Shown: positions 6,852 to 14,637, counted from the stretch's first letter. The stretch is 18,520 nucleotides of DNA from RZYX01 sp036654375 (GCA_036654375.1 JAVVSD010000019.1:1-18520); one strand, 5' to 3'. Notes: generated by a model from the letters alone, not told the origin. Numbers and translations: made by a program.

Positions 6852-8687
6852 ATGGAGCAATTATTGCAGGCAATAACAACAGCAAACGGAGCGGTGAACC
6901 AAATTGTTTGGGGAGTTCCTATGATGATACTAATAATTACAACAGGAATTTATATGTCTGTAAAAACAGGCTTTTTCCAATTGAAAAATGCAAAGCATAT
7001 TGCAAAAGAAACCTTCATCTCGATTTTTACTAAAAAATCTGTAACAAAGACAAGGGACAATAAGGCAATAACTCAGTTTCAATCTCTTTCAACAGCCCTT
7101 GCTGCAACAATAGGAACAGGAAATATTGCAGGAGTTGCAACTGCAATTGCACTTGGTGGGCCTGGAGCAGTATTCTGGATGTGGATATCAGCTTTTTTTG
7201 GAATGATGACAAACTTTTCTGAAAATGTGTTAGGTATTTATTACAGGACAAAGAACGACAAGGGCGAGTGGTCTGGCGGACCAATGTATTATATTGAAAA
7301 TGGACTGAAAGATAAAAAATGCATTTCAAAACTTGCAAAACCACTTTCACTTACATTTGCATTTTTTTGTGTGTTTGCATCTTTTGGAATAGGTAACATG
7401 ACTCAAGTTAACTCAATTTCAAGTGCGTTGGAGTCAAATTTTAATGTTCCGACTTTGGCAACAGGAATAATTTTAGCAATCCTTACTTCGCTTGTTATTG
7501 TTGGTGGAATAAAGAGAATTGGAAAGGTTACAGAAAAGCTTGTGCCACTCATGGCTCTTTTTTATATTGTAGGTGCATCAATAATATTTTTCAAAAATTT
7601 CAGGCAGATACCATATGTATTTTCAAGTATATTTACAAACGCTTTTAGCTTTATGTCTATCGGAGGCGGAATAGGTGGCTATGCAATAAAGCGTGCAGTT
7701 ACCATGGGACTTAAAAGAGGCGTGTTTTCAAATGAAGCTGGCTTAGGCTCAACGGTAATGGTAAACTCAGCATCTGATGTTAAAGAGCCAGTTGTGCAGG
7801 GGATGTGGGGCATTTTCGAGGTGTTTTTCGACACCATAATTGTTTGTACTCTTACCGCGTTTATTTTGCTTTCAAGCACAACCGATGCTGTAACTATGGA
7901 AAAAGCTCTTTCAAATGTTTCAACACAAACGCAATATTTTCAAATTTATAATGGAACGAACGCAACAGGGGAGATTGCCCTTATTGATAATGTCGCAAAT
8001 GAATCAATTATGCTGTCAACAGAAAAAACATCACAAAAAGATATGGGAACACCAATTAAAATAAAAACAAAGTATGGACAGGAATTTACGGTTGACACAA
8101 TAAGAAACGACAAAAAGTCTGAGAATGAATATATCTACACCAATATTATGGCTGTAAAAGGAATTCCTAAAACAGACAAAAATGGAAATGTTGTAAAAGA
8201 TAAAAATGATAATCCTATAATAAAATCTGTCAGCATTACTCCAGTAAATGGAGTTCCTTTAGTGAGCTATGCGTTTACTCAAACTTTTGGATCAATTGGT
8301 GGAAAGCTTTTATCAATAGCAATTCTTTTGTTTGCATATTCAACTGTAATCGGTTGGTCTTATTATGGAACAAAATCGATGGAATATATTTTTGGAACAA
8401 AATCAACAATAATTTATAAGATACTTTTTGTTGGAGTGATTATTGTGGGAGCAACAATGGAGTTACAGCTTGCATGGGATATTTCTGACACCTTGAATGC
8501 AATGATGGCAATTCCAAACCTTATAGGAGTTTTGCTTCTTTCGGGTGTAGTAATAAAAATAACCAAGAATTATACATCGAGAAAACTTAAAAAAACGCCA
8601 AGCAATGAAAAACCAATGTTCTCTGCATATCCAGATATTCAAAGAGAACAAGAGGAAAAACTTTTAGAAGACCAATTCTTTAATTAA
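6852..8687 (+). CDS. Alanine/glycine:cation symporter with enlarged loop
   Basis: This is an AGCS-family (sodium:alanine symporter) membrane transporter that would import a small amino acid with Na+ or H+. The family block GTGNIAGVATAIALGGPG followed by FWMWISAFFGM (about residues 92-122), SGGPMYYIENGL, FSNEAGLGS (about 293-301) and the late FAYSTVIGWSYYG are all present. Family members are usually 450-490 residues; this one has 611. The excess lies between TLTAFILL (334-341) and the SYAFTQTFGSIGG helix start, roughly residues 348-466, a hydrophilic, Thr/Asn/Lys-rich insert with no recognisable domain. AGGAGG lies five bases before the ATG. The promoter is not obvious; a weak TTCAGA/TATAGA pair lies at 6806-6833. 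It is probably a single-gene unit. Confidence 0.93.
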   Translation: MEQLLQAITTANGAVNQIVWGVPMMILIITTGIYMSVKTGFFQLKNAKHIAKETFISIFTKKSVTKTRDNKAITQFQSLSTALAATIGTGNIAGVATAIALGGPGAVFWMWISAFFGMMTNFSENVLGIYYRTKNDKGEWSGGPMYYIENGLKDKKCISKLAKPLSLTFAFFCVFASFGIGNMTQVNSISSALESNFNVPTLATGIILAILTSLVIVGGIKRIGKVTEKLVPLMALFYIVGASIIFFKNFRQIPYVFSSIFTNAFSFMSIGGGIGGYAIKRAVTMGLKRGVFSNEAGLGSTVMVNSASDVKEPVVQGMWGIFEVFFDTIIVCTLTAFILLSSTTDAVTMEKALSNVSTQTQYFQIYNGTNATGEIALIDNVANESIMLSTEKTSQKDMGTPIKIKTKYGQEFTVDTIRNDKKSENEYIYTNIMAVKGIPKTDKNGNVVKDKNDNPIIKSVSITPVNGVPLVSYAFTQTFGSIGGKLLSIAILLFAYSTVIGWSYYGTKSMEYIFGTKSTIIYKILFVGVIIVGATMELQLAWDISDTLNAMMAIPNLIGVLLLSGVVIKITKNYTSRKLKKTPSNEKPMFSAYPDIQREQEEKLLEDQFFN

Positions 8688-8716
8688 AAAAATCTCCCAG
8701 AAATTCTGGGAGATTT
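8686..8716 (-). terminator. Terminator at convergent gene ends
   Basis: AAATCTCCCAG (8690-8700) pairs with CTGGGAGATTT (8706-8716) around 5 nt. The minus strand has a seven-T tail, making it a good terminator for the lipoprotein gene. On the plus strand the tail is short, so stopping of the symporter transcript may be weaker. Confidence 0.82.
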
Positions 8717-8742
8717 GACCAATTTATTACATTACTTTACTT

Positions 8743-9351
8743 TTATATCGCTTTATTTGCGATGCTTTTTTCAAAAAATATTTTGTCATTGCCTATTGCA
8801 GTTATGTTTATATTTTCACTCGAAAATACAAGCTCGATTGTATATAATCCTTCTTTGTCCAAAACGGATGAATCAAATGCTGTTGCTAAAGCTTTTTTAA
8901 ATTCATCGCTGTTGCATACCTCGGATGAATAAGTTTTAATATTTATCGAGGTATCAATATCTTTCATATTTAATGTTCCGCCAACTTCATCTGGATAACC
9001 TTTTTGAATTTTTGTTTCAATGATTTTCTGGCTTGCAATATCAATTTTTAAAGACATTTTTGTTGCACTGTTTTTAATTTCACCGTAATAAATGAAATAT
9101 GCAGTGCCTTTATCAAAATTACCATCAGGAATATTTATGCTGACTTGTTTTAATGTTATTTTATCACTTGTCTTTTTTGCTATTTTGTCTGTTTGCTCTT
9201 TAATTGAACCAACGGTGTCAAAATTGTTGTCAAGCTTTATGTTGGTGGATTGCGACTTGTTACTGCTACTATGTGAATCGATGTCGCCAGAGCAACTAAC
9301 AAGGGAAAAAACGAGTAGAATCGTAACGAAAATGGATAAGTATTTTCTCAT
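8743..9351 (-). CDS. Putative lipoprotein of unknown function
   Basis: The 202-residue product begins with a typical lipoprotein signal: MRKY, a hydrophobic core and the lipobox LVSC, with the acylated Cys at position 20. The mature part starts with a Ser/Asn-rich linker (about 25-45). It continues as an apparently alternating beta-strand domain with no enzyme motif I recognise; TAYFIYYGEIKNSATKMSLKI-like strands suggest a small extracellular binding fold. The frame stays open to 9393 with an upstream ATG (also one at 9369), but only the ATG at 9351 gives a proper signal peptide, with AAAGG about nine bases before it. A sigma-A-like promoter lies at 9378-9407, inside the longer reading frame, which also supports the shorter start. 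The gene is followed by a terminator. Confidence 0.88.
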   Translation of the reverse strand: MRKYLSIFVTILLVFSLVSCSGDIDSHSSSNKSQSTNIKLDNNFDTVGSIKEQTDKIAKKTSDKITLKQVSINIPDGNFDKGTAYFIYYGEIKNSATKMSLKIDIASQKIIETKIQKGYPDEVGGTLNMKDIDTSINIKTYSSEVCNSDEFKKALATAFDSSVLDKEGLYTIELVFSSENINITAIGNDKIFFEKSIANKAI

Positions 9352-9377
9352 ATTTAAACTACCTTTCATTTTTATAA

Positions 9378-9407
9378 ATTGTATCACATACACAACACTA
9401 AATTCAA
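9378..9407 (-). promoter_or_regulatory. Promoter of the lipoprotein gene
   Basis: On the minus strand TTGAAT (9402-9407), an 18-bp spacer and TACAAT (9378-9383) are present; a TG one base upstream of the -10 box makes an extended -10 element. It lies 27 bp before the chosen ATG. Confidence 0.6.
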
Positions 9408-9440
9408 TGTATAAATCTATAATAAATTGTTAAATTAATA

Positions 9441-9680
9441 TTAAAATAGAGGATTAAAATTTTCAGTTTCCGAAATGTCAGTTTTTAAAGTAGCATTTTC
9501 GTTTGTGCTATTTGTAGATAAAGAATTAATTTCTTTGCAAACTAACAAGCTTGTTAAAGTGCTTCTTAATTGATCAACAAGTGCAATAATATATGTTATT
9601 TCTTTTAAACTACAATTTTCTCCAATGGCATATCCTAATGCGGTAATATATGCGGGATAATCACAATTGTTCAAAAACAT
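9441..9680 (-). CDS. Small protein of unknown function (79 aa)
   Basis: I do not recognise this protein. The first 50 residues look helical and moderately hydrophobic (YPAYITALGYAIGENCSLKE, then EITYIIALVDQLRSTLTSLLV) with three Cys; the last 30 are Ser/Thr/Asn-rich and probably disordered. There is no clear signal peptide or membrane span. The ATG directly abuts GAGGGGGG, so the spacing is short. The TTG two codons later (9674) would be six bases away and may be the true start. The ribosome binding site can pair with CCUCCCUC upstream on the same strand. The gene lies 53 bp after the Dabb gene and may be cotranscribed with it. Confidence 0.6.
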   Translation of the reverse strand: MFLNNCDYPAYITALGYAIGENCSLKEITYIIALVDQLRSTLTSLLVCKEINSLSTNSTNENATLKTDISETENFNPLF

Positions 9681-9717
9681 CCCCCCTCAATATTATGCTA
9701 TGCAAAAAAGAGGGAGG
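9681..9717 (-). promoter_or_regulatory. Stem hiding the ribosome binding site of the 79-aa gene
   Basis: On the minus-strand RNA, CCUCCCUC (from 9710-9717) can pair over eight positions, one G-U, with GAGGGGGG (from 9681-9688), the ribosome binding site. The loop is 21 nt. It may lower translation, or partly terminate transcripts from the Dabb gene upstream, although no U run follows. Confidence 0.4.
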
Positions 9718-9733
9718 AGGTTATAAAATATTA

Positions 9734-10036
9734 TTAAATTATGTAATCAATTACAGCACGACCACAGCTTACTTTAGCAACATAATTAGCAACATTCTGG
9801 TGCTTAGGATGTACTTTATAGGTGTGCAAATCATCTAAAGACTCAAATTCAGATACAAGAGTCATGTCATAAGACATATCAGTATGCGAAATATCTTTTC
9901 CTAATTCAATAAATTTAATCTGCTCAATAATTGGCTTTAAAGAAAGTAACCCATTTTTCACAATATCCATGTTTTCTTCTTTCGTTTTACCTTCGGCAGT
10001 GTCCTTGAATTTCCACATAACGATGTGTTTAATCAT
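9734..10036 (-). CDS. Dabb (stress-responsive alpha/beta-barrel) protein
   Basis: This 100-residue protein matches the Dabb family of small dimeric ferredoxin-like barrels. Typical features are the IKHIVMWKFKD first strand (2-12), the DMTLVSEFESLDDLHTYKVHP segment, the conserved HPKHQNVANYV (about 76-86) and a final RAVIDYII strand. Some relatives bind haem or act as small cyclases or chaperone-like stress proteins; the substrate here is unknown. TAGGAG lies nine bases before the ATG. It is cytoplasmic, with no signal peptide. It is followed by the 79-residue gene and preceded by a hairpin and tRNA-Pro. Confidence 0.9.
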   Translation of the reverse strand: MIKHIVMWKFKDTAEGKTKEENMDIVKNGLLSLKPIIEQIKFIELGKDISHTDMSYDMTLVSEFESLDDLHTYKVHPKHQNVANYVAKVSCGRAVIDYII

Positions 10037-10071
10037 AATAATATCTCCTAATTAAAAAATTATAAAAACTT

Positions 10072-10103
10072 AAAGACAGCTGCAAATTGCAACAGTCTTT
10101 TTT
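10072..10103. terminator. Hairpin with flanking T/A runs, possible terminator
   Basis: AAAGAC (10072-10077) pairs with GTCTTT (10095-10100), with an inner TGCAA/TTGCA pairing across a small internal loop. T6 follows on the plus strand. On the minus strand the tail is CTTTAAGTTTTT, so it could end the tRNA-Pro transcript or act in the Dabb leader. Orientation is uncertain. Confidence 0.45.
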
Positions 10104-10273
10104 AGGTTTAAAGTATCTCTGATTTCTAAAATTATAAGAACAAATGTCTGGCTTGCATTTTGACTTGCACTTTTTAATATAATAGTGTATAAATATCTTA
10201 AAATAAGTCAAATATAGAAAAATAAAAGCCCTGTAAAAACTCCGACAAACCGCGTAGATATAAGCTTTTTAAA

Positions 10274-10349
10274 TGGTCCGAGTGGCGAGACTTGAACTCA
10301 CGGCCTCTTGACCCCCAGTCAAGCGCGCTACCAACTGCGCCACACCCGG
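10274..10349 (-). tRNA. tRNA-Pro (anticodon GGG)
   Basis: A 76-nt cloverleaf on the minus strand. Acceptor CCGGGTG pairs with CACTCGG, the D stem is GCGC/GCGC, and the anticodon stem CTTGA/TCAAG encloses the loop CTGGGGG with anticodon GGG. The T arm is GTGAG-TTCAAGT-CTCGC. Discriminator A and CCA are encoded. It decodes CCC/CCU proline codons. A TTGCCA-N17-TATTAT promoter lies just upstream. Confidence 0.97.
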
Positions 10350-10370
10350 ATATTCTTAATAATGCACAAT

Positions 10371-10399
10371 ATAATATCATATTTATTTTTTTTTGGCAA
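10371..10399 (-). promoter_or_regulatory. Promoter of tRNA-Pro
   Basis: On the minus strand TTGCCA (10394-10399), 17 bp and TATTAT (10371-10376) end about 21 bp before the tRNA 5' end, as expected for a tRNA promoter. Confidence 0.75.
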
Positions 10400-10450
10400 G
10401 AGTTATAGTTTTATAATTAATTATTTCACAACTTTATTACTAAAAAAATG

Positions 10451-10490
10451 AGTAAACAAGAGCAAACAAGAGTATTCAGGAGTAAAAGCA
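10451..10490. repeat. Four 10-bp phased repeats upstream of the pot promoter
   Basis: Successive decamers read AGTAAACAAG, AGCAAACAAG, AGTATTCAGG and AGTAAAAGCA. The first two differ at one base; the third and fourth are looser. The 10-bp period keeps each unit on the same face of the helix, 42 bp upstream of the -35 box. It may be a regulator binding array or chance low-complexity sequence. Confidence 0.5.
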
Positions 10491-10531
10491 GAGAATTATG
10501 TCGGGGAGTGTCGGTTTTTGCAAAAAACATA

Positions 10532-10560
10532 TTGACAATTAACGGTTTTTGAACTATATT
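10532..10560 (+). promoter_or_regulatory. Sigma-A promoter of potABCD
   Basis: TTGACA (10532-10537), a 17-bp spacer and TATATT (10555-10560) lie about 100 bp before the TTG start of potA. The leader that follows has a hairpin at 10613-10640. Confidence 0.85.
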
Positions 10561-10612
10561 TGTATTTGTTAATAATTTGTTTTAATTCATATTTGATTAT
10601 TTTTACTCGGGG

Positions 10613-10640
10613 CTGGCTTTAATTTTTATTTAAAAGCCAG
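10613..10640 (+). promoter_or_regulatory. Leader hairpin next to the potA ribosome binding site
   Basis: CTGGCTTT (10613-10620) pairs with AAAGCCAG (10633-10640) around a 12-nt AU-rich loop, two bases before GGAG at 10643. No U run follows, so it is not a terminator. It may affect translation or mRNA stability of the polyamine operon. Confidence 0.5.
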
Positions 10641-10661
10641 TTGGAGAGAGGGGCTGCATAA

Positions 10662-11780
10662 TTGGAAAATAATGTTATAATTAATTTAAAAAACATATCA
10701 GTCACATTTGATGATGAGTCTGTGCTTAAAGGTATTGATTTGTATATACGAGATGGCGAGTTTATAACCTTACTTGGCCCTTCGGGATGTGGAAAAACCA
10801 CAACTCTTCGTATTATCGCAGGATTTTTAGAGCAAGATTCTGGAGATGTGATTTTTGAAGATAAAAACATTAATGGTGTACCGCCGCATAAAAGGCAGGT
10901 TAACACCATTTTTCAGCGTTATGCTCTCTTTCCTCACCTTAATGTTTATGAGAACATTGCCTTTGGATTGAGAATAAAAAAGTTGCCTGAAAAAGAAATA
11001 AAGCAAACCGTTGAGGATATGCTAAAGTTGGTCAACCTTAAGGGATTTAACAAAAGAAAGGTTGAGTCTCTTTCTGGCGGTCAGCAGCAGCGCGTTGCTA
11101 TTGCACGGGCTCTTGCAATTAAGCCAAGAGTACTTTTGCTTGATGAACCACTTGGAGCCCTTGACCTAAAACTTCGCAAGGATATGCAGGTTGAGCTTAA
11201 AAATATTCAGCAAAACCTTGGCATTACATTCGTATATGTAACACATGACCAAGAGGAAGCGCTTTCAATGTCTGATACTGTTGTTGTTATGGACGGTGGC
11301 AAAATTCAGCAAATAGGAACACCTATAGATATATATAATGAGCCAAAGAATGCCTTTGTAGCTGACTTTATTGGTGAAAGTAACATTCTTGACGGAGTTA
11401 TGAGAAGCGATTTTTCTGTTGAGTTTTCAGGACATATATTTAATTGTCTTGATAAAGGATTTGCAAAAAATGAATCTATTGATGTGGTTGTAAGACCGGA
11501 GGATGTTGATGTTGTTCCTTCTGAAGATGGAGCAATTTCAGGCACAGTAACTTCTGTGACATTCAAGGGCGTTCATTTTGAAATAATAGTTGATATTAAT
11601 GGTTTTAAATGGATGATACAATCAACAGACCAGCAGAGTATTGGTAATAAAATTGGCATTTCAATTGACCCAGATGCAATTCACATAATGAAAAAGTCAG
11701 ATTACTCTGGACTGTATGGAGATTACAGCTCGTTCAGCGATGAAATCGAGCATATGTCCGATGTGAATGAGGAGGTCTGA
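10662..11780 (+). CDS. potA: Spermidine/putrescine ABC transporter ATPase PotA
   Basis: This is the cytoplasmic ATPase that drives polyamine uptake. In order it shows Walker A GPSGCGKTT (39-47), the Q-loop Gln at 85 in IFQRYALFPH, the ABC signature LSGGQQQRVAIARAL (137-151), Walker B LLLDEP with catalytic Glu at 162, the D-loop GALD, and the switch His at 195. A C-terminal TOBE-type regulatory domain follows (from about residue 235). The 372 residues fit PotA. Translation starts at a TTG, with GAGGGG eight bases upstream; no ATG or GTG suits the site. It is the first gene of potABCD; the next gene begins two bases after its stop. Order and neighbours make a polyamine substrate more likely than sugar or iron, though the family cannot be proven from sequence alone. 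Confidence 0.96.
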   Translation: MENNVIINLKNISVTFDDESVLKGIDLYIRDGEFITLLGPSGCGKTTTLRIIAGFLEQDSGDVIFEDKNINGVPPHKRQVNTIFQRYALFPHLNVYENIAFGLRIKKLPEKEIKQTVEDMLKLVNLKGFNKRKVESLSGGQQQRVAIARALAIKPRVLLLDEPLGALDLKLRKDMQVELKNIQQNLGITFVYVTHDQEEALSMSDTVVVMDGGKIQQIGTPIDIYNEPKNAFVADFIGESNILDGVMRSDFSVEFSGHIFNCLDKGFAKNESIDVVVRPEDVDVVPSEDGAISGTVTSVTFKGVHFEIIVDINGFKWMIQSTDQQSIGNKIGISIDPDAIHIMKKSDYSGLYGDYSSFSDEIEHMSDVNEEV

Positions 11781-11782
11781 TA

Positions 11783-12610
11783 ATGAATAATAAATCCTCA
11801 CTTACATCAAAATTGGTTGCATCTCCATATATTGTATGGATGATTATTTTTATAATTTTCCCATTGCTTGTGGTTGCTTATTATGCGTTCACTGATACCG
11901 CAGGAGAGTTTACATTAAATAATATTGCGAATCTTTCCAGATATACAGACACAATATTACGCTCAATTTGGTTTGGAGCAATCGCAACACTTATTTGCCT
12001 TTTAATTTCATACCCGCTTGCCTATATGATTTCTCAGGCAACGGAGAACTCACAAAAAACACTTATAATGCTCGTTATGCTTCCAATGTGGATGAATTTT
12101 TTGCTTCGCACATATTCATGGATGCTGTTGCTTGAAGATACAGGAATAATTAATAATATGCTTTCCAAAATCGGAATTGGACCTTTAACGCTTATAAATA
12201 CTTCTGGAGCAGTAATTCTCGGAATGGTATATAATTATCTTCCATATATGATTTTACCGCTGTATTCAATAATGTCCAGGATGGATAAGAAGGTTATTGA
12301 GGCGGCAATGGACCTTGGAGGAAACAATTCAACAGTAATAAGAAAAGTTATTTTTCCACTGAGTTTACCTGGAGTAATTTCTGGCATAACAATGGTTTTT
12401 GTACCGTCAGTAAGTACTTTTTATATTTCGCAAAAGTTGGGTGGAGGAAAGTTTACACTCATAGGCGATGTAATAGAAATGCAGTTCCAGACGTCGTACA
12501 ACTATAATCTTGGAGCTTCTATTTCTCTTGTACTTATGATACTCATTTTAGTCTGCTTGTTTGTTATGAATAAGTTTGCAGATGACGATGAAGGAGGTAT
12601 TCTTGTATGA
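11783..12610 (+). CDS. potB: Polyamine ABC transporter permease PotB
   Basis: One of two permease subunits that form the membrane channel for spermidine/putrescine. The 275 residues contain about six hydrophobic helices, beginning at about 15-36. The EAA loop that docks on PotA reads EAAMDLGGN (173-181), followed by IFPLSLPGVISG. The ATG is two bases after the potA stop, with GGAGG inside the end of potA. The gene overlaps potC by four bases (ATGA), indicating translational coupling. Confidence 0.96.
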   Translation: MNNKSSLTSKLVASPYIVWMIIFIIFPLLVVAYYAFTDTAGEFTLNNIANLSRYTDTILRSIWFGAIATLICLLISYPLAYMISQATENSQKTLIMLVMLPMWMNFLLRTYSWMLLLEDTGIINNMLSKIGIGPLTLINTSGAVILGMVYNYLPYMILPLYSIMSRMDKKVIEAAMDLGGNNSTVIRKVIFPLSLPGVISGITMVFVPSVSTFYISQKLGGGKFTLIGDVIEMQFQTSYNYNLGASISLVLMILILVCLFVMNKFADDDEGGILV

Positions 12611-13428
12611 CAAAAATGAATACTTCCTCAAAAGTATATACATCACTTGTAATGATATTTTTATATGCACCAATACTTGTGCTTGTATTCTTTTCGTTTA
12701 ATGAAGCGAACAGCACTGCTGTATTCTCAGGCTTTTCTCTTAAATGGTATGAAGAATTATTTAGGGATACAGACACAATTGATGCACTGAAGAACACGCT
12801 TATATTAGCTGTAACTTCATCAATTCTTGCAACAATACTTGGCACAGCAGCAGCAGTCGGTATTAATGCAATGCGCTCAAAACCACTCAAAACAACTATT
12901 CTGACATCCACAAACATACCGATGATGAACCCAGATATTGTAACAGGTGTTTCAATGATGCTTTTGTTTGTGTTAATAGCTAACATTATTGGAATAAAAG
13001 GTGTGCTTGGTTTCCCAACGCTATTGATAGCTCATATTACATTTAACTTGCCATATGTTATTTTATCTGTTCTTCCAAAGTTTAGGCAGATGGATAAAAA
13101 TCTTGCAGAGGCAGCACAAGATTTGGGATGCACATCTATACAGGCATTTTTTCATGTAATACTTCCTTCAATAATGCCTGGCGTATTTACGGGTCTAATA
13201 ATGTCGTTTACTCTTTCGCTTGATGATTTTGTTATTAGTTATTTTACAAGTGGACCAGAATTTCAAACACTTCCTATACGCATATTTTCAATGACAAAAA
13301 AGAGAGTTACACCTGATATGTATGCACTTTCAACAATTTTATTTTTTGTCATACTGGTACTTTTACTTCTTATTAACGCATCGCAAAAAAGAGGAGATAA
13401 TAAAAAAAAAGAAAAAAAGGAGATATAA
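12607..13428 (+). CDS. potC: Polyamine ABC transporter permease PotC
   Basis: The second permease subunit, 273 residues with about six membrane helices. It starts with the PotC-like hydrophobic region LVMIFLYAPILVLVFFSFN (near 14-32). Its EAA loop is EAAQDLGCT (168-176) followed by ILPSIMPGVFTG, and a DDFVISYFTSGP segment typical of PotC lies near 208-219. AAGGAGG lies nine bases before the ATG, which overlaps the potB stop. The C terminus is strongly basic (KKKEKKE), fitting a cytoplasmic tail. Confidence 0.96.
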   Translation: MTKMNTSSKVYTSLVMIFLYAPILVLVFFSFNEANSTAVFSGFSLKWYEELFRDTDTIDALKNTLILAVTSSILATILGTAAAVGINAMRSKPLKTTILTSTNIPMMNPDIVTGVSMMLLFVLIANIIGIKGVLGFPTLLIAHITFNLPYVILSVLPKFRQMDKNLAEAAQDLGCTSIQAFFHVILPSIMPGVFTGLIMSFTLSLDDFVISYFTSGPEFQTLPIRIFSMTKKRVTPDMYALSTILFFVILVLLLLINASQKRGDNKKKEKKEI

Positions 13429-13429
13429 A

Positions 13430-14626
13430 ATGAAAAAGTTTTTTAGTATTATACTTTCTGCCATTCTTGTTTGCGGAATGTCTTTTTCAGCATTTGCGCT
13501 TGATGATTCGGCATATAAAAAATCAGACCTTGCAGGAACAACCCTCAATGTTTATAACTGGGGTGAATATATTTCTGATGGTGCAGAAGGAACACTCAAT
13601 GTTAATAAAAAATTTGAGGAACTTACAGGAATCAAAGTTAACTACACAAACTTTGATTCAAATGAGGATATGTATGGCAAACTTAAAAGTGGCGGTGCAA
13701 GCTATGACATCATTATTCCTTCAGACTATATGATTGAGCGACTTGAGAAAGAAAAGATGCTGGTAAAATTAGATTTCAGTAATATTCCAAATTATAAATA
13801 TATTGATAAAAAATATAAAGACCTTTTCTTTGATAAAAATAACGAGTATTCGGTTCCATATGCTGTTGGAATGGTTGGATTAATTTACAACACAAAAATG
13901 GTTGATAAAGCTCCAACAAGCTGGGATGCCATGTGGAATGAAAAATATTCAGGACAGATTTTAATGTTTAATAACCCTCGTGATGCCTTTGCAATTGCTC
14001 AATTTTTACTTAAGCAAAATGTTAATTCTACCAAAGAAGACGATTGGAATTTAGCACTTGATAAGCTTAAAGAACAAAAGCCTTTAATTAAAAGCTATGT
14101 AATGGACGATGTGTTTAACATCATGGAGAGAAATGGGGCTGCAATTGCACCATATTATGCAGGTGATTTTCTTACCATGAAGACTAATAATCCAGACCTT
14201 GCATTTGTATATCCAAAGGAGGGGACAAATACATTTGTAGATTCAATATGTATTCCGTCTACCTGCCAGAATAAAGCAGCAGCAGAGCTTTACATCAACT
14301 TTCTTCTTGAGCCAGAAATTGCTCTTGCAAACGCAGAAACAATTCGTTATGCTTCACCTCATACAGAGGTAGTAAAGATGGATGAATATACACTTAAAGA
14401 CAATGAAGTTATCTATCCTAAGGATGCCAAAGTATATGAAAATGTTCAATATTTTGAAAATCTTCCACCAGAAACATTAGCCCTTATGTCAGATCTCTGG
14501 AATGACCTTAAAATTGAAGGCAACTCAAATACAAGTATTTATATTGGTGTAGGAGTTGTAGTAGTTGCAATAGCTGGATACGCAATTTTTAAAGCGGTTC
14601 AGAAAAAGAAAAGGGAAGAAGCATAG
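13430..14626 (+). CDS. potD: Polyamine-binding protein PotD with C-terminal membrane anchor
   Basis: This is the extracellular substrate-binding subunit of the polyamine importer. It is a family 1-like periplasmic-binding-protein fold. LNVYNWGEYIS (39-49), SYDIIIPSDYMIERL and VPYAVGMVGLIYNT are hallmarks of PotD/PotF. The ATG at 13430, one base after the potC stop and preceded by AAAGGAG, gives 398 residues and a clear signal peptide (1-23, cleavage after AFA). The reading frame extends 36 codons further upstream but that part overlaps potC. The only Cys in the signal peptide (15) is preceded by Val, so it is not a lipobox. Instead residues 370-387 form a hydrophobic helix followed by KKKREEA, a C-terminal membrane anchor that is unusual for PotD. 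A stem-loop follows the gene. Confidence 0.95.
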   Translation: MKKFFSIILSAILVCGMSFSAFALDDSAYKKSDLAGTTLNVYNWGEYISDGAEGTLNVNKKFEELTGIKVNYTNFDSNEDMYGKLKSGGASYDIIIPSDYMIERLEKEKMLVKLDFSNIPNYKYIDKKYKDLFFDKNNEYSVPYAVGMVGLIYNTKMVDKAPTSWDAMWNEKYSGQILMFNNPRDAFAIAQFLLKQNVNSTKEDDWNLALDKLKEQKPLIKSYVMDDVFNIMERNGAAIAPYYAGDFLTMKTNNPDLAFVYPKEGTNTFVDSICIPSTCQNKAAAELYINFLLEPEIALANAETIRYASPHTEVVKMDEYTLKDNEVIYPKDAKVYENVQYFENLPPETLALMSDLWNDLKIEGNSNTSIYIGVGVVVVAIAGYAIFKAVQKKKREEA

Positions 14627-14637
14627 TTCTTTACTAT

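Noticed and set aside
9352..9393. Longer start for the lipoprotein
   Set aside because: It would place 14 residues before the lipoprotein signal and overlaps the promoter; the ATG at 9351 has the ribosome binding site.
10198..10380. 60-residue frame on the minus strand
   Set aside because: It is the tRNA-Pro gene read as protein.
13322..13429. N-terminal extension of potD
   Set aside because: It overlaps potC, has no ribosome binding site, and would bury the signal peptide that begins at 13430.
14500..14626. Sortase (LPxTG) anchor at the PotD C terminus
   Set aside because: A hydrophobic helix and basic tail are present but no LPxTG-like motif lies before them.
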